Source of the DNA: a virus
Direction: 5' to 3' (one strand)
DNA length: 64,000 nucleotides
Virus record (IMG/VR): IMGVR_UViG_3300025012_000074
Coordinates: 1-64,000 of that record
This document shows, in pieces, positions 29,995-39,585 of this stretch. Both the position numbers and the translations under genes were made by a program. The notes below the pieces were generated by a model. The model worked only from the letters and a program-made list of their open reading frames with translations, was not told the DNA's origin and did no database searches. Numbering within the stretch: the stretch's first letter is position 1; the number at the start of each line of letters is the position of its first letter.

Positions 29995-32862
29995 ATGCGT
30001 AAAATCAACTTCATTCTCGCGCTGTTCCTGATCCTCATCACCGCCGTTTCGGCATCCGCTCAGGTCAGTAACTCGATCGTCCGTCCGTCGCGCGTTCGCG
30101 GTCCCGGGCAGATTCCGGCGACGGCCGTTCCGGCCGCGGCGTTCACCGGCGGCGTCACGGCTGGCGCGAATGTGACGGTCACGCCGACGGCGACCGGCGT
30201 CGAAATCGCGGCGTCGGCTGCTGGCGCGGTCATCGACGACCTGACGACCGCAACCGATAAAGTGTGGTCGTCGCTGAAGGTGGCCTCCAGCCTGGCACTT
30301 TATCTGCCGGTCATCGACCCGATCACGGACGGCCCGCTGTCGATCGACACGACGGAAAACGGTATCTATTCCAAGAAAGCAATTGGAACGCTCGCAAATG
30401 GTAACGGCTTGACTTACGGCGCGGTATCGTGCAGTTGGGCGACCGCCGATACGTTTTATGCGGCGATGAGCGGCGGCTCCGATCGCATTTACAAGACGAT
30501 CGACGGCGGTTCAAATTGGGCCGCCGAATCCATTCTCGGGACCACCGATCTAGTAGCCTATTCGATTGCGTCCGACGGAACCGGGATCGCCGTTGCGGTC
30601 GGACAAGGCGCGTCCGATCCGTTTACGACCAACAAAGGAATTAGGACGTCCGACGGCGGGCTTACTTGGGCCGACATCACGCTGCCTTCAAACTGGTTTT
30701 GGGATACAGTGGCAACCAACCGCACCGGCATCTGGATTTCGACGGCGAATAACAACAAACTCGCCCGCTCGACCGACAACGGCGCGACGTGGGTTGAAGT
30801 CGTCGGCGCGTTAGGATCGCCGAAAACTTCATTCGCTTCCGACGGAGGCGCGGTCTTCATCGGCGTCGGGGCGAACGGGGCCGATTCGTCGATCGTCCGA
30901 TCGACAGACGGCGGGCTTACTTGGGCCGACATCACGCCGCCCGATGCGTCGTGGTCCGGTAATGAAGTCGTCTATTGCGGCGGAACGAAATACGCGGCTT
31001 GCGGTTCCAGTTCGTCGGATAGCAAAAACCTCATCTATTCGACTGACGGCGGCGCGACCTGGGCGGCTTCCGCGCTGGCCGACGGGCTCGTCTACGAGGC
31101 GCTCTCTTCTGATCGTCTCGGGAACGTCGCGGCGTTTAACAACGACGGGACGGCTTATAAATCGAACGACAATGGCGCATCGTGGACTGCGCTTTCGGTC
31201 GCCGGGCTCGACGAATATAACTGGCGATCGGCGGCTATGAATTCCGAATCGGATCTTGTGGTTGTTTCAGTGTCTGGGACCGACAAGTCGGCGCGAGCGG
31301 CTGCGACAAACGTCGGAATTCTTCTGAGATCGGCCGCCGTCTACGTCGACAACCTGACGGCGGTTGCGGGCTCGCCCGTGCAGGTGGACCCGGCGACCGG
31401 CAAGGTTTCCTATTCGACGCCCGTTACGCAAATCCTCCAGAACTACGGCATCCTCAGTTGGTTCACGTCCGAGGTGGAAGCGTGGCCGGTCCTCGACCTG
31501 AGCGGCTACCTGACGACGAGCGGTAAGGCGGCGGACGCCTCGCTCCTGAACGGCGTGGCGGACGCGACGACGGCGACGGCCAGCACGATCGCCAAGCGGG
31601 ACGCATCCGGCGACCTGACCGCCCGGCGGTTTGTGTCCGGGCTCGCAACCGGGACCTCGCCGCTCTCTGTTACGTCTACCACGGTGAACTCGAATCTAAA
31701 CGCGGACCTGTTGGATGGCAACGAGGCTTCGGCTTTCCTTGGCGCTTCTGCGACAGCCGCGAACGCCGTAAATCTGATGGGACTTTCGTATCTTCAGTAT
31801 TTGCCGAGCAAGGCGACTATCGAAACACTTCTTGGCGCTTCTGCGGCGAACCTCAACGGCGGGATAGCGGTTGACACTGACAAGTTCACGGTGGCGGATG
31901 GGACTGGTGATACGGTCGTAGGCGGGACGTTCAACGCAAAGGGCGCGGTTACGAACGACTCTACGCTGCTTAATACGGGAAACGCAAAGTTCAGCGGAGA
32001 AGTCGCCGTAACCGGCGATGTTGTCAAATATACCGCTGCCAGTGCCGTCGCCAATAGCGGATACAGGCACGAGGCCGACAATGGCGGTTACACCCGTGTC
32101 ACAGATATGTCTGATACAGGTTACGCTCCGGGAGTTTATTCCAGATCGGTTGGGGCGGGGACAGGAGCGGAGGGTTTCGAATTTAGAGCTTGCCCAAGCC
32201 AGGATTTGGCTTCAAATTCCACCTATGCTTTCATCGCCTTCAACCCGGCGTATACAGGACCTCTGACGGCATCTGATATTTTTAGAATACAGAACTATAC
32301 GACCACAGTCGCCCGCATCAACGCATCCGGCAACATGACCTTGGGCGCTACCGACCTCGCCTCTACGACCGCCAAACTCTACGTTGACGGCGTAACTAAG
32401 GTGAAGACGCTCGACTCGGGCACGGGCGACACCGCCGTCTACTGGGACAACGCTACCTACACGCTCGCAACCCAAGCATCGGCCCGTCGCTACAAGGAAA
32501 ACATCAAGCCGCTCGACGCCGACTGGGACAAGTTCATGGCGATCCGGCCTGTCTCCTACACGCTCATCAAGGACCCGAAGGCCGGAACCAAGGTCGGTAT
32601 GATCGCGGAGGAGGTGCTTCCGCTCTACGCCGGGGAGGTATCGACGAACCCCGATGGAACGTGCGAATCGGTGAACTACGACCGGCTGGTCTCCCCGACC
32701 ATCGCCGCCGTGCAGGATCTCAAGCGCACCGTCACGTTCATGGGCTGGCTGCTCGCCCTTGTGTTCCTGACCGTCGTCTACCTGCTGTTCCGGAACCTCG
32801 CGAACGAGCGCGAATTGATGCGGCTGAACTACTGCAAGCAAGGGACGGGGGACGGGGAATGA
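29995..32862 (+). CDS. Exported Asp-box (BNR/Ycf48-like) protein with S74 chaperone domain
   Basis: A 955-residue protein. Residues 1-23 are a signal peptide (MRKINFILALFLILITAVSASAQ). Residues ~150-440 carry at least six Asp-box repeats (STDGGLTW, STDNGATW, SNDNGASW), indicating a beta-propeller. A repeat-rich tail-fibre-like region follows. Near 830 is ARRYKENIKPLDADWDKF with GMIAEEVLP, the endosialidase-type S74 chaperone, which trimerises and can cleave itself off. A hydrophobic segment (MGWLLALVFLTVVYLLF) follows, near the C-terminus. A secreted, membrane-tethered, fibre-like protein would be odd for a phage; it may act in surface modification. Confidence 0.75.
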   Translation: MRKINFILALFLILITAVSASAQVSNSIVRPSRVRGPGQIPATAVPAAAFTGGVTAGANVTVTPTATGVEIAASAAGAVIDDLTTATDKVWSSLKVASSLALYLPVIDPITDGPLSIDTTENGIYSKKAIGTLANGNGLTYGAVSCSWATADTFYAAMSGGSDRIYKTIDGGSNWAAESILGTTDLVAYSIASDGTGIAVAVGQGASDPFTTNKGIRTSDGGLTWADITLPSNWFWDTVATNRTGIWISTANNNKLARSTDNGATWVEVVGALGSPKTSFASDGGAVFIGVGANGADSSIVRSTDGGLTWADITPPDASWSGNEVVYCGGTKYAACGSSSSDSKNLIYSTDGGATWAASALADGLVYEALSSDRLGNVAAFNNDGTAYKSNDNGASWTALSVAGLDEYNWRSAAMNSESDLVVVSVSGTDKSARAAATNVGILLRSAAVYVDNLTAVAGSPVQVDPATGKVSYSTPVTQILQNYGILSWFTSEVEAWPVLDLSGYLTTSGKAADASLLNGVADATTATASTIAKRDASGDLTARRFVSGLATGTSPLSVTSTTVNSNLNADLLDGNEASAFLGASATAANAVNLMGLSYLQYLPSKATIETLLGASAANLNGGIAVDTDKFTVADGTGDTVVGGTFNAKGAVTNDSTLLNTGNAKFSGEVAVTGDVVKYTAASAVANSGYRHEADNGGYTRVTDMSDTGYAPGVYSRSVGAGTGAEGFEFRACPSQDLASNSTYAFIAFNPAYTGPLTASDIFRIQNYTTTVARINASGNMTLGATDLASTTAKLYVDGVTKVKTLDSGTGDTAVYWDNATYTLATQASARRYKENIKPLDADWDKFMAIRPVSYTLIKDPKAGTKVGMIAEEVLPLYAGEVSTNPDGTCESVNYDRLVSPTIAAVQDLKRTVTFMGWLLALVFLTVVYLLFRNLANERELMRLNYCKQGTGDGE

Positions 32863-33477
32863 AGCCAGTCATTTTCCTCACTCTCGTCCCGTTCATCATC
32901 TACGGTCTGTTGACGGCCGCCGGCAACGGCTACAACGCGCAAATCTTCCCCCGGCCGGTGACGCTCTCCGACTCCCGCTCGGCGCTCGATCTCGTGATTC
33001 AGGACCTCCACAACCTCAAGACCGAAAACGACGCGCTGAAGGCCCGCGTTGTTGAATTAGAAAATGCAACTCAGGCCATGTTGGATCTATATCCCGTGTT
33101 CGCAAAGGAATCCATCGCGTCGATCGAAGTCAGGTTGCAGAAGTTGGAGAACCCGAAGCCGAGCGTATCGGACGGGCTTGGAAATACCTATCCGCTGATA
33201 CCGAACTACCCGGCGAACCCGCAACCGGGTTTCAGTTTCGGCGAATACAACGCCCTGACCGGGTCGATCCTCCTGAAAAACAACGGCCAATGGCTCTCGA
33301 CCTCCTCCGTCTTGTTACTCGCTCGGACCGCCGGATGCCAACTCCTCGCCGACCGAACTACTTCGCATCGGAGGCGCGGCCGGCGACACCCGGCTTGACG
33401 AACTTGAAATGATCCCCTGCCCGGACGGCCGCCCCGGCTGTTGCGTGGCGCATTACCGAAAGAGAGGAACGAAATGA
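32859..33477 (+). CDS. Membrane-anchored coiled-coil protein, frameshifted by a 4-bp duplication
   Basis: MKPVIFLTLVPFIIYGLLTAAG (membrane segment), a coiled coil (TENDALKARVVELENAT) and a region GFSFGEYNALTGSILLKNNGQWL. The zero frame ends at 33398 with an Arg-rich tail. A tandem CTCGCTCG (33318-33325) sits at the break; removing one CTCG gives LLLGPPDANSSPTELLRIGGAAGDTRL ... CPDGRPGCCVAHYRKRGTK, ending at 33477 in an ATGA overlap with the next gene, as elsewhere in this genome. So the intact gene encodes about 204 residues. Either a real mutation, phase variation, or a sequencing error. Confidence 0.7.
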
Positions 33478-34007
33478 ACCGCATCATCCTGGCGCTCGTC
33501 ATCTTGTCCGTAACGCTCACCGGCTGCTCTCTCCTGAAAGGCGAACAGGTTGCCGGCGCGGCGTTCGCCTCGCAGCCGGACATCATCGGCTATCTGGGCT
33601 GGCGCTCGTCCATCCGCCAGCCGGACCCGATCGCGGAACTGCGGGCGGTCAAGCAGTGGGCGGACGACAACCTCCAGCGCCGGCCGGATTCGGTCATCGA
33701 CTACCCGAAACTCGCATCCGTCACCTGGACCGACCGGTCCGGTGATTGCGACGACTGGAGTTATCTTTTCCTCGACGTCATGGCCTCGCACGATCACGCG
33801 GGCTCGCGCCTGATGTCGATCGACAATTTCCATACGGTGTGCGTCGTCCCGGACGGACACGGGCTGTTCTATCACGCCTCGAACTGGGCGGAAGTTCGCG
33901 GACCGTTCGCGACCACCGATGAAATCGCGCTGTCGATCAAGCCGGATTGGAAGCGAATCACGTTCAGAAACCGAGACCTCGACGTCACGGCGGAGATCGA
34001 GCGTTGA
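33474..34007 (+). CDS. Lipoprotein with transglutaminase-like cysteine domain
   Basis: A 177-residue protein. A lipobox (LTGC, residues 15-18) follows a hydrophobic signal (MNRIILALVILSVTLTGC), so it should be lipidated and membrane-bound. DRSGDCDDWSYLFLDVM carries a likely catalytic Cys, with FHTVCVV (His) and HASNW further on, a layout of transglutaminase-like cysteine peptidases. Phages use such enzymes in structural or envelope steps. Function not proven. ATGA coupling with the preceding gene. Confidence 0.7.
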   Translation: MNRIILALVILSVTLTGCSLLKGEQVAGAAFASQPDIIGYLGWRSSIRQPDPIAELRAVKQWADDNLQRRPDSVIDYPKLASVTWTDRSGDCDDWSYLFLDVMASHDHAGSRLMSIDNFHTVCVVPDGHGLFYHASNWAEVRGPFATTDEIALSIKPDWKRITFRNRDLDVTAEIER

Positions 34008-34954
34008 GCAAACGGTTCATCTTCGCCGAGCACAACATTCCGCTGCCGTCGATCTGGCCGCATTACCGAACGATTGCGGCCAACCTGCCGCCCGATCAAA
34101 TCACCACTCGGAAAATCGGATCGGTCGATCATGAAATCCCGGCCGGGTCGGTTGCGATCTTCGCCGAGTCTCCGACGCCGATCGCGATCCCGCGTCCGTT
34201 CAAACTTGTCCATGCGTTTCACGGGCTGGCCGAAAAGGGATACACCTACGAGGTGTGCCGCAACCGGGCGTTTGACTTGATCCTATCACCCGGCCCGCGC
34301 GCGACCTCGATCCTGATTGCGAACGGCATCGACCCGGCGAAGATCGCGGAAGTCGGGATGCCGAAACTCGATGGCGTGTTCAACCGACCGGCACACGTTC
34401 GCGGAAGCCGGCCGGTCGTCCTCTACGCACCGACCGGCATCGGCGACTGGCGGTCATCGCTTCGCCGCATCCGGCCGGAACACCTCATCAACTCCGACGC
34501 CTACGAACTGCGGTTCCGCGTTCACCCGCTGGACAAACGTGGATACGAAAAACTCGCGGCCGAGTGGGCGGAAGCCGGCGCGATGATCGACCGAAACTTC
34601 GACCCGGTTAAAATCTTCGATGGCGTCGACCTCCTGATTTCCGATTACTCCTCGATCGCAATCGAATTCGCGCTGACCGGCCGGCCGGTCCTGAAACTCG
34701 GCTTCACCGAATGGCTGGACAATCCGAACCTCATCAACGATTTCGAATTCACATCGACGTTTACGCGGTCGGTCGATGTCGGAACTGGCGGCCGGAACCT
34801 TTTTCGTGACGTTACGGAAATGCTGTCCGGCGCTTCCAACCCGCCAGAGTTCGATGCCGCGCTGGAAACGATCATCCCGCGCCACCTCCGCGACGGGCGG
34901 GCGGGCCAGCGGGCGGCCGCTGCGATTATGAAACTGATCGAGGCGGGATCATGA
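34004..34954 (+). CDS. CDP-glycerol glycerophosphotransferase-like transferase
   Basis: A 316-residue protein starting at TTG 34004 (TTGA overlap). The C-terminal block GVDLLISDYSSIAIEFALTGRPVLKLG is characteristic of TagB/TagF-type glycerophosphotransferases and related GT-B enzymes; VLYAPTGIGDW and RFRVHPLDKRG fit. It likely transfers a CDP-activated phospho-alcohol to a glycan. The next gene is a likely cytidylyltransferase, which would supply the donor. Confidence 0.75.
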   Translation: MSKRFIFAEHNIPLPSIWPHYRTIAANLPPDQITTRKIGSVDHEIPAGSVAIFAESPTPIAIPRPFKLVHAFHGLAEKGYTYEVCRNRAFDLILSPGPRATSILIANGIDPAKIAEVGMPKLDGVFNRPAHVRGSRPVVLYAPTGIGDWRSSLRRIRPEHLINSDAYELRFRVHPLDKRGYEKLAAEWAEAGAMIDRNFDPVKIFDGVDLLISDYSSIAIEFALTGRPVLKLGFTEWLDNPNLINDFEFTSTFTRSVDVGTGGRNLFRDVTEMLSGASNPPEFDAALETIIPRHLRDGRAGQRAAAAIMKLIEAGS

Positions 34955-35655
34955 AACCGTTCGACTTGATTATCCTGGCGGCCGGTCGCGGGTCGCGGCT
35001 GTTCGGAGACGGACCGGCGCGGCCGAAGTGCCTGGTTGAAATCGGCGGGCAGACGATCCTCGACCGCTGGCTGTCCCGGCTGTCGCCGTTCTACAACCGC
35101 GCGATCGTCGTCACCGGGTTCGACCGCGAGGCTTTCGCACCCCGGCCGCGCGTGACCTACATTGAAAACGAGGAATGGGCGACGACGAATACCGCGGCGT
35201 CGCTCGTCCTCGCGTTCCGCGCCCGGTTCCACTGCACGGATAACGTGCTCATCATCAACGGAGACGTGATCGCGACCGATCATGCTATCCGTGCGATCGT
35301 CCGCTCGATCCAAGCGGCGACCGTTTCAACCGTGTTTGCGATCCCGTGTGCAGCCGACGCCGAGGCGGTCAAGGTCGCCGAGCGCGCCGGGTTCGTCGAT
35401 GAAATCGGAAAGCACATCGAACAGCCGGACGCGCCGGAAGCGATCGGCATCAACTATTTCACGAACGATATGGCGCGAAATTATTGCGGGTGGTATACTG
35501 AAAACTACCGTATGAAATATTTCGAGGACTTGCTAAACGACATGACGAAACACGGCAGGTTCATTGCCAAGGCCGCGATGCTTCCGGAATCTAACGTGAT
35601 CGAGATCGACACGCCGGCGGACTTGGAGCGGGCGCAACGGATGATCGGCCGGTGA
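34951..35655 (+). CDS. Sugar/alcohol-phosphate nucleotidyltransferase
   Basis: A 234-residue protein with the nucleotidyltransferase signature LAAGRGSRLFGDGPARPKCLVEIGG at residues 9-33, followed by LIINGDV. It resembles LicC/SpsI-like cytidylyltransferases. It probably activates a phosphate ester with CTP for the transferase encoded just upstream; the exact substrate is unknown. ATGA overlap with it. Confidence 0.8.
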   Translation: MKPFDLIILAAGRGSRLFGDGPARPKCLVEIGGQTILDRWLSRLSPFYNRAIVVTGFDREAFAPRPRVTYIENEEWATTNTAASLVLAFRARFHCTDNVLIINGDVIATDHAIRAIVRSIQAATVSTVFAIPCAADAEAVKVAERAGFVDEIGKHIEQPDAPEAIGINYFTNDMARNYCGWYTENYRMKYFEDLLNDMTKHGRFIAKAAMLPESNVIEIDTPADLERAQRMIGR

Positions 35656-37925
35656 GCCGGTTACTCGTCGTCTTCCCGACGTGCCCGGCCGGATTCGGCG
35701 GTGGCGGCCAGAGGTGGGACCAACTATCGGCCGTGTTTGCCGCGAACGGCTGGCGGGTCGTCCTGCTCGATCCGAACTTCCCGATCCCCGATAGAATCGA
35801 ATTCGAAGCCGAAGCGGAAATCCGTGTGCTGATCGTCGCCCAACCGAGGCCGGGAACGCACGTCGCGATGCGCAAATACCGGGCGCGTGGGTTCATCGCC
35901 GTTTACGACCTGGTAGACGATTGGACCGGGCTGAATGACGGCTGGTATGCGCAACACGTCGAAGCGGACCTGTGCAAGCGCGCCGACTTCGTGACCGTCA
36001 CCTGCCCGGCGCTCGAGCGTCACGCGCGCGAACTCGGGGCGCGGCGGATCGTGGCCGTTCCGAACGCGGGCGACCCCGAACGGTTCAACCGCGGGCAACT
36101 CAAATATTCGGCAAACGGACCTAACAGGGCCGTTGGATATTTCGGGTCCGTGTGGGGTTCGTGGTTCAACCATCAACTCATCGCCGGGATCGCGAAACTT
36201 CGCCCGCGCTGGACGTTCGACATTATCGGCCAGCATTCGTTTCTGTCGCCCGACGGATCGCGCGTGCTCGCCGAGTCGACGGCCAAACGCGCGTTGGGGA
36301 AGATCCCGAACGTCCACTTGCGCGGGATCGTCCCGCACGAACGGCTGGCCGCCGCGGTCGCCGGCTGGTCGGTTGCGCTTATACCGTTCAAGCGGTCGAA
36401 AGTCATCGACTGCACCGATCCGGTGAAAGCCTACGAGTATCTGCTATCCGGCCTTCCCGTCGTTTCGACGCGGTTCGAAAGTCTCGAGCGATACAGAGGA
36501 AACGGATTGACGATGATCGAAGGCGTGGACATTGAGCGGCCGGAAATGTGGGTTGCCGCGATCGAGAAATCCAACCCGCCGATCTTCGGCCGGACGGACA
36601 TGAAAAGCCTGACGTGGCAAGCGCGAAAGGAAACGCTGTTGAAGACCATCAACGAAATAGCGGCCGAGCGGGAAGCCGCCCGCGCGGCGTTCGAGATCCG
36701 GCCGGCCGTCGATCGGTCGCCCGTCTCCGCGTTCCTGCCCGCCGTTTCGGTCGTCATTCCTTCCTGGCGCGACTGCGATCAGCTGAAACCGCTGCTGTTG
36801 AGCCTCAAGCAACAGACGCACCGGCCGGCCGATATCATCGTGGTTGACAACCAATCCGACGACGGAACGGCCGAACTCTGTCAAGCGGCCGGCGTGACGT
36901 TCATCGAGGAGCGGTCCAACATTTCGACCGCCCGCAACCTGGGCGCGCGCGCGGCTTCGTCCGAACTGATCGCGTTCACCGATTGCGGATGCCGCCTCGC
37001 GTCCAACTGGCTCGAATCGCTGACGATCGCTCACCGGCCAGCGTCGATCGTCGGATCGGTCATCTACAACCGCCGATATCCGGACGATCCGCAACGGGAC
37101 GCCGCCGGTCAAATCGTCTACGCCTGCGGCCAATCGTCGCTCGCCGGGTTCCTGCCGTCCGGTTCGTCGATGCTGATTTCCCGCGCGGACTTCGAACACA
37201 TCGGCGGGTTCGACCCCGACCTCTACAACGGCGAAGACACCGAGTTTGATTTCCGCGTGTTGAAGCGCGGCCTGTCGATCATCCCGATCCAGGCGCGACT
37301 GGTAGAGCACGATGTGCAGCCGACCCGCCGCGAACTGTTCACCCAGTTCTGGAAATACGGGATGTGGGATCGGATCGCCAACCGCGAGCGCGACCGCGGA
37401 TACGCGACGATGGCGCACGGCGCGGCGACAACCTGCCTTGCCCGCGCTCCGCTGCCGTCGTTTATCCAGGCCGCGTCGTATCTCGGATGGGAAAACGGCC
37501 GGACGGTCGCGATCGGTTCGCCGGACGATCCGCGCGCGGACGCTCCGCTCGCCCGCGATACCCGCGTTTCCTCGTTTCTCGCCGCGTTCAAACTCCGGCT
37601 GATCGAGAAAGAACGGGTGTTGATCCTGCGCGGGCGCGACCTGCCGCCGCGGTTCATCCCGCCGCTGATCGGTCAGTATCACGTTCACGTCGGATCGTTC
37701 GGCCCGTTGCCGCCGTCCGACCGGCGCTGGTGCGAATCAACCGAACTCGGATTGCGCGACGCCGCGGCGTGCGTTCGTCGGCTCGTCCTCGCGTTCAATC
37801 CGAAATTCGTCGTCGTCGCGGGCGTCGACCACCGAACGCTCGATACCGTTCGGCCGATGATCTCCGGGCGGTTGCAAGATGTCGAATCGCTAATCGACTC
37901 GCCGCTGGTTCAGGGGTTCAAATAA
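35652..37925 (+). CDS. Two-domain glycosyltransferase (GT4-like plus GT2)
   Basis: A 757-residue protein with GTG start (GTGA). Residues ~1-330 are GT-B (GGGQRWDQLSAVFAANGW, NVHLRGIVPHERLAAAVAGW, KAYEYLLSGLPVVST). Residues ~365-620 are a GT2 domain (VSVVIPSWRDCDQLKPLLLSL ... IIVVDNQSDDGT ... SNISTARNLGA). The last ~130 residues are a further unrecognised domain (LRGRDLPPRFIPPLIGQYH). Likely adds two sugars of a surface or virion glycan. Confidence 0.85.
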   Translation: MSRLLVVFPTCPAGFGGGGQRWDQLSAVFAANGWRVVLLDPNFPIPDRIEFEAEAEIRVLIVAQPRPGTHVAMRKYRARGFIAVYDLVDDWTGLNDGWYAQHVEADLCKRADFVTVTCPALERHARELGARRIVAVPNAGDPERFNRGQLKYSANGPNRAVGYFGSVWGSWFNHQLIAGIAKLRPRWTFDIIGQHSFLSPDGSRVLAESTAKRALGKIPNVHLRGIVPHERLAAAVAGWSVALIPFKRSKVIDCTDPVKAYEYLLSGLPVVSTRFESLERYRGNGLTMIEGVDIERPEMWVAAIEKSNPPIFGRTDMKSLTWQARKETLLKTINEIAAEREAARAAFEIRPAVDRSPVSAFLPAVSVVIPSWRDCDQLKPLLLSLKQQTHRPADIIVVDNQSDDGTAELCQAAGVTFIEERSNISTARNLGARAASSELIAFTDCGCRLASNWLESLTIAHRPASIVGSVIYNRRYPDDPQRDAAGQIVYACGQSSLAGFLPSGSSMLISRADFEHIGGFDPDLYNGEDTEFDFRVLKRGLSIIPIQARLVEHDVQPTRRELFTQFWKYGMWDRIANRERDRGYATMAHGAATTCLARAPLPSFIQAASYLGWENGRTVAIGSPDDPRADAPLARDTRVSSFLAAFKLRLIEKERVLILRGRDLPPRFIPPLIGQYHVHVGSFGPLPPSDRRWCESTELGLRDAAACVRRLVLAFNPKFVVVAGVDHRTLDTVRPMISGRLQDVESLIDSPLVQGFK

Positions 37926-38545
37926 TGCCGATCGAAAACATCGACCGCCACCTGTTCGAATTGAAGCGGATCGTCGCCCGCGTGTCGGCCGGCCAAACGC
38001 AAACGCATACGATCTATCCGGCGTTCCCGGACAAGGCCGAGGCGATTCAAGAATTCATCGATCTGTTCGCCGAACACCTTCCGGCTGGCGGCCGGCTGCT
38101 CGACATCGGCGCGTGTGACGGCTACCTGGCGCGCGCGGTCGCCGAGCGTTTGCCCGGGGTCGTCGCGCTGTCCTGCGACTGCAACCCGCAAAACGAGATG
38201 GTGAAGAAAACGGCGCTGCCGGATCTTCATTATTTCCATGAAGATTTCAACGTCGTCACGTCGCGCCACTGCCTTGAACATTCGCTTACGCTCTCGCTCG
38301 ACCTGCTGGAAATCCGGCGCATCCTCAAGCCCGGCGGCATCCTGGCGGTCGTCGTGCCCGACATTTACGATAGCATTATCCTTGAGCATCCGAACCATGT
38401 TAATATCCTTCCGCGCGAAGCCTGGCGGAAGGTATTCCGTATCTTCGGATTCGAGATCCTGCGGGATGTCGACGGCATCTGGAAGGCATCGAAAGACATG
38501 CGTGAATGGCGGTTCATCCTGAGGAAATTGGAACTCCCGCTTTGA
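37925..38545 (+). CDS. SAM-dependent methyltransferase
   Basis: A 206-residue protein. GGRLLDIGACDGYLARAVAE is the SAM-binding motif I (near residue 55), with HYFHEDFNVVTSRHCLEHSL (an EHS segment) and EIRRILKPGGILAVVVPD (post-motif). Typical class I methyltransferase. In this cluster it probably methylates a sugar or phospho-sugar. TAATG overlap with the preceding gene. Confidence 0.8.
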   Translation: MPIENIDRHLFELKRIVARVSAGQTQTHTIYPAFPDKAEAIQEFIDLFAEHLPAGGRLLDIGACDGYLARAVAERLPGVVALSCDCNPQNEMVKKTALPDLHYFHEDFNVVTSRHCLEHSLTLSLDLLEIRRILKPGGILAVVVPDIYDSIILEHPNHVNILPREAWRKVFRIFGFEILRDVDGIWKASKDMREWRFILRKLELPL

Positions 38546-39585
38546 ACGGCATCGGTCAACGGATCTTCCGTGATTTCGTCGCCGGCCGGTATTTCCGTAT
38601 CTGGCTGGTTCAGTCAGCCGGCATCGGCGACTTCATCGAAACGCTCTGGGCTTACCGGACGGCGCTCACGCTGCTCGGCGGCGATGGATTCTCGAACGAA
38701 ATGGCGCTCAGGCGCACGCACTACGTTGTCAACTCGTTCGTCTCTCCGCTGATCCGGATGGTCGAAGGCGTGGACGGTTCGAACATCCACCCGCTGCATG
38801 ATTTTTCGGACAAGCCGAAGACGGCGATTTCGCCCGGGGCCGGCGACTACCTCATCAACCTGACGGATAAAGGGTTCGCCGGCGTGGTCAACACGTTTCC
38901 GGCGTCGAATGTTTTTTCGCCATTCCGGACGACGCCCGAACTGGCGACCGCCCGCGGCCGTTCGAAGTATCGCTTTTGGGTGTCGCGGTTCGCGGCCGGT
39001 AACATGCCGGTGCAGGCGTTCGCGTCGTCCTCGTCGCGGTTCGATGAATTCACGTCGATGAAACTGACGGTCAAGAAACCGAGCGAACCGGTTCGGCTGG
39101 CGCTGTTCCCGTTTTCCCGCGATGGCGGATTCGAAGCGGTGACGGCCGACCCGGCGACCGGCCGCTCGATGTCCGCCGAATTCGTCTGCGAAATGGCCGG
39201 CGCGACGTCCGGCGCTTGCGTGTTCGGCGAGCCATACCACTGGCTACCGAATCTATCGCGCGAGATCGCGGAGCGCGGGGCGTCCGATCACGTCTGGGCC
39301 AACCCACTGCCGTTCGCCGGCATGGCTTCCGCCGTCTCGGCCGCGTCTTCGGTCGTCACGGTCGACACGTCGGCCGCGCACCTGGCCGCCGCGCTCGGCC
39401 GTCGAACGGTCGTCCTGCTCGATGATCGTTCGCCGGAAGTCGTAGCCGCTGGGTTGACGGCCGTCCCGCGCGCTCCGCATGTCGTCCCGTTCATTTGCGG
39501 CCTACGCGAACGGCGGCCGGCCGAACTGTCGTTTTACCGCGCGTCGATCCTGCGCATCCTCGAAAAGATGGGGGCCAAACTTTGA
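38542..39585 (+). CDS. Glycosyltransferase, GT9/heptosyltransferase-like
   Basis: A 347-residue protein from TTG 38542 (TTGA). SVVTVDTSAAHLAAALGRRTVVLLDD near residue 275 is the hallmark of ADP-heptose:LPS heptosyltransferase-like enzymes (T.D.G..H.A..LG..V..L). The start LNGIGQRIFRDFVAGRYF is atypical. Probably extends an LPS-type glycan, supporting a Gram-negative host. Confidence 0.7.
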   Translation: MNGIGQRIFRDFVAGRYFRIWLVQSAGIGDFIETLWAYRTALTLLGGDGFSNEMALRRTHYVVNSFVSPLIRMVEGVDGSNIHPLHDFSDKPKTAISPGAGDYLINLTDKGFAGVVNTFPASNVFSPFRTTPELATARGRSKYRFWVSRFAAGNMPVQAFASSSSRFDEFTSMKLTVKKPSEPVRLALFPFSRDGGFEAVTADPATGRSMSAEFVCEMAGATSGACVFGEPYHWLPNLSREIAERGASDHVWANPLPFAGMASAVSAASSVVTVDTSAAHLAAALGRRTVVLLDDRSPEVVAAGLTAVPRAPHVVPFICGLRERRPAELSFYRASILRILEKMGAKL

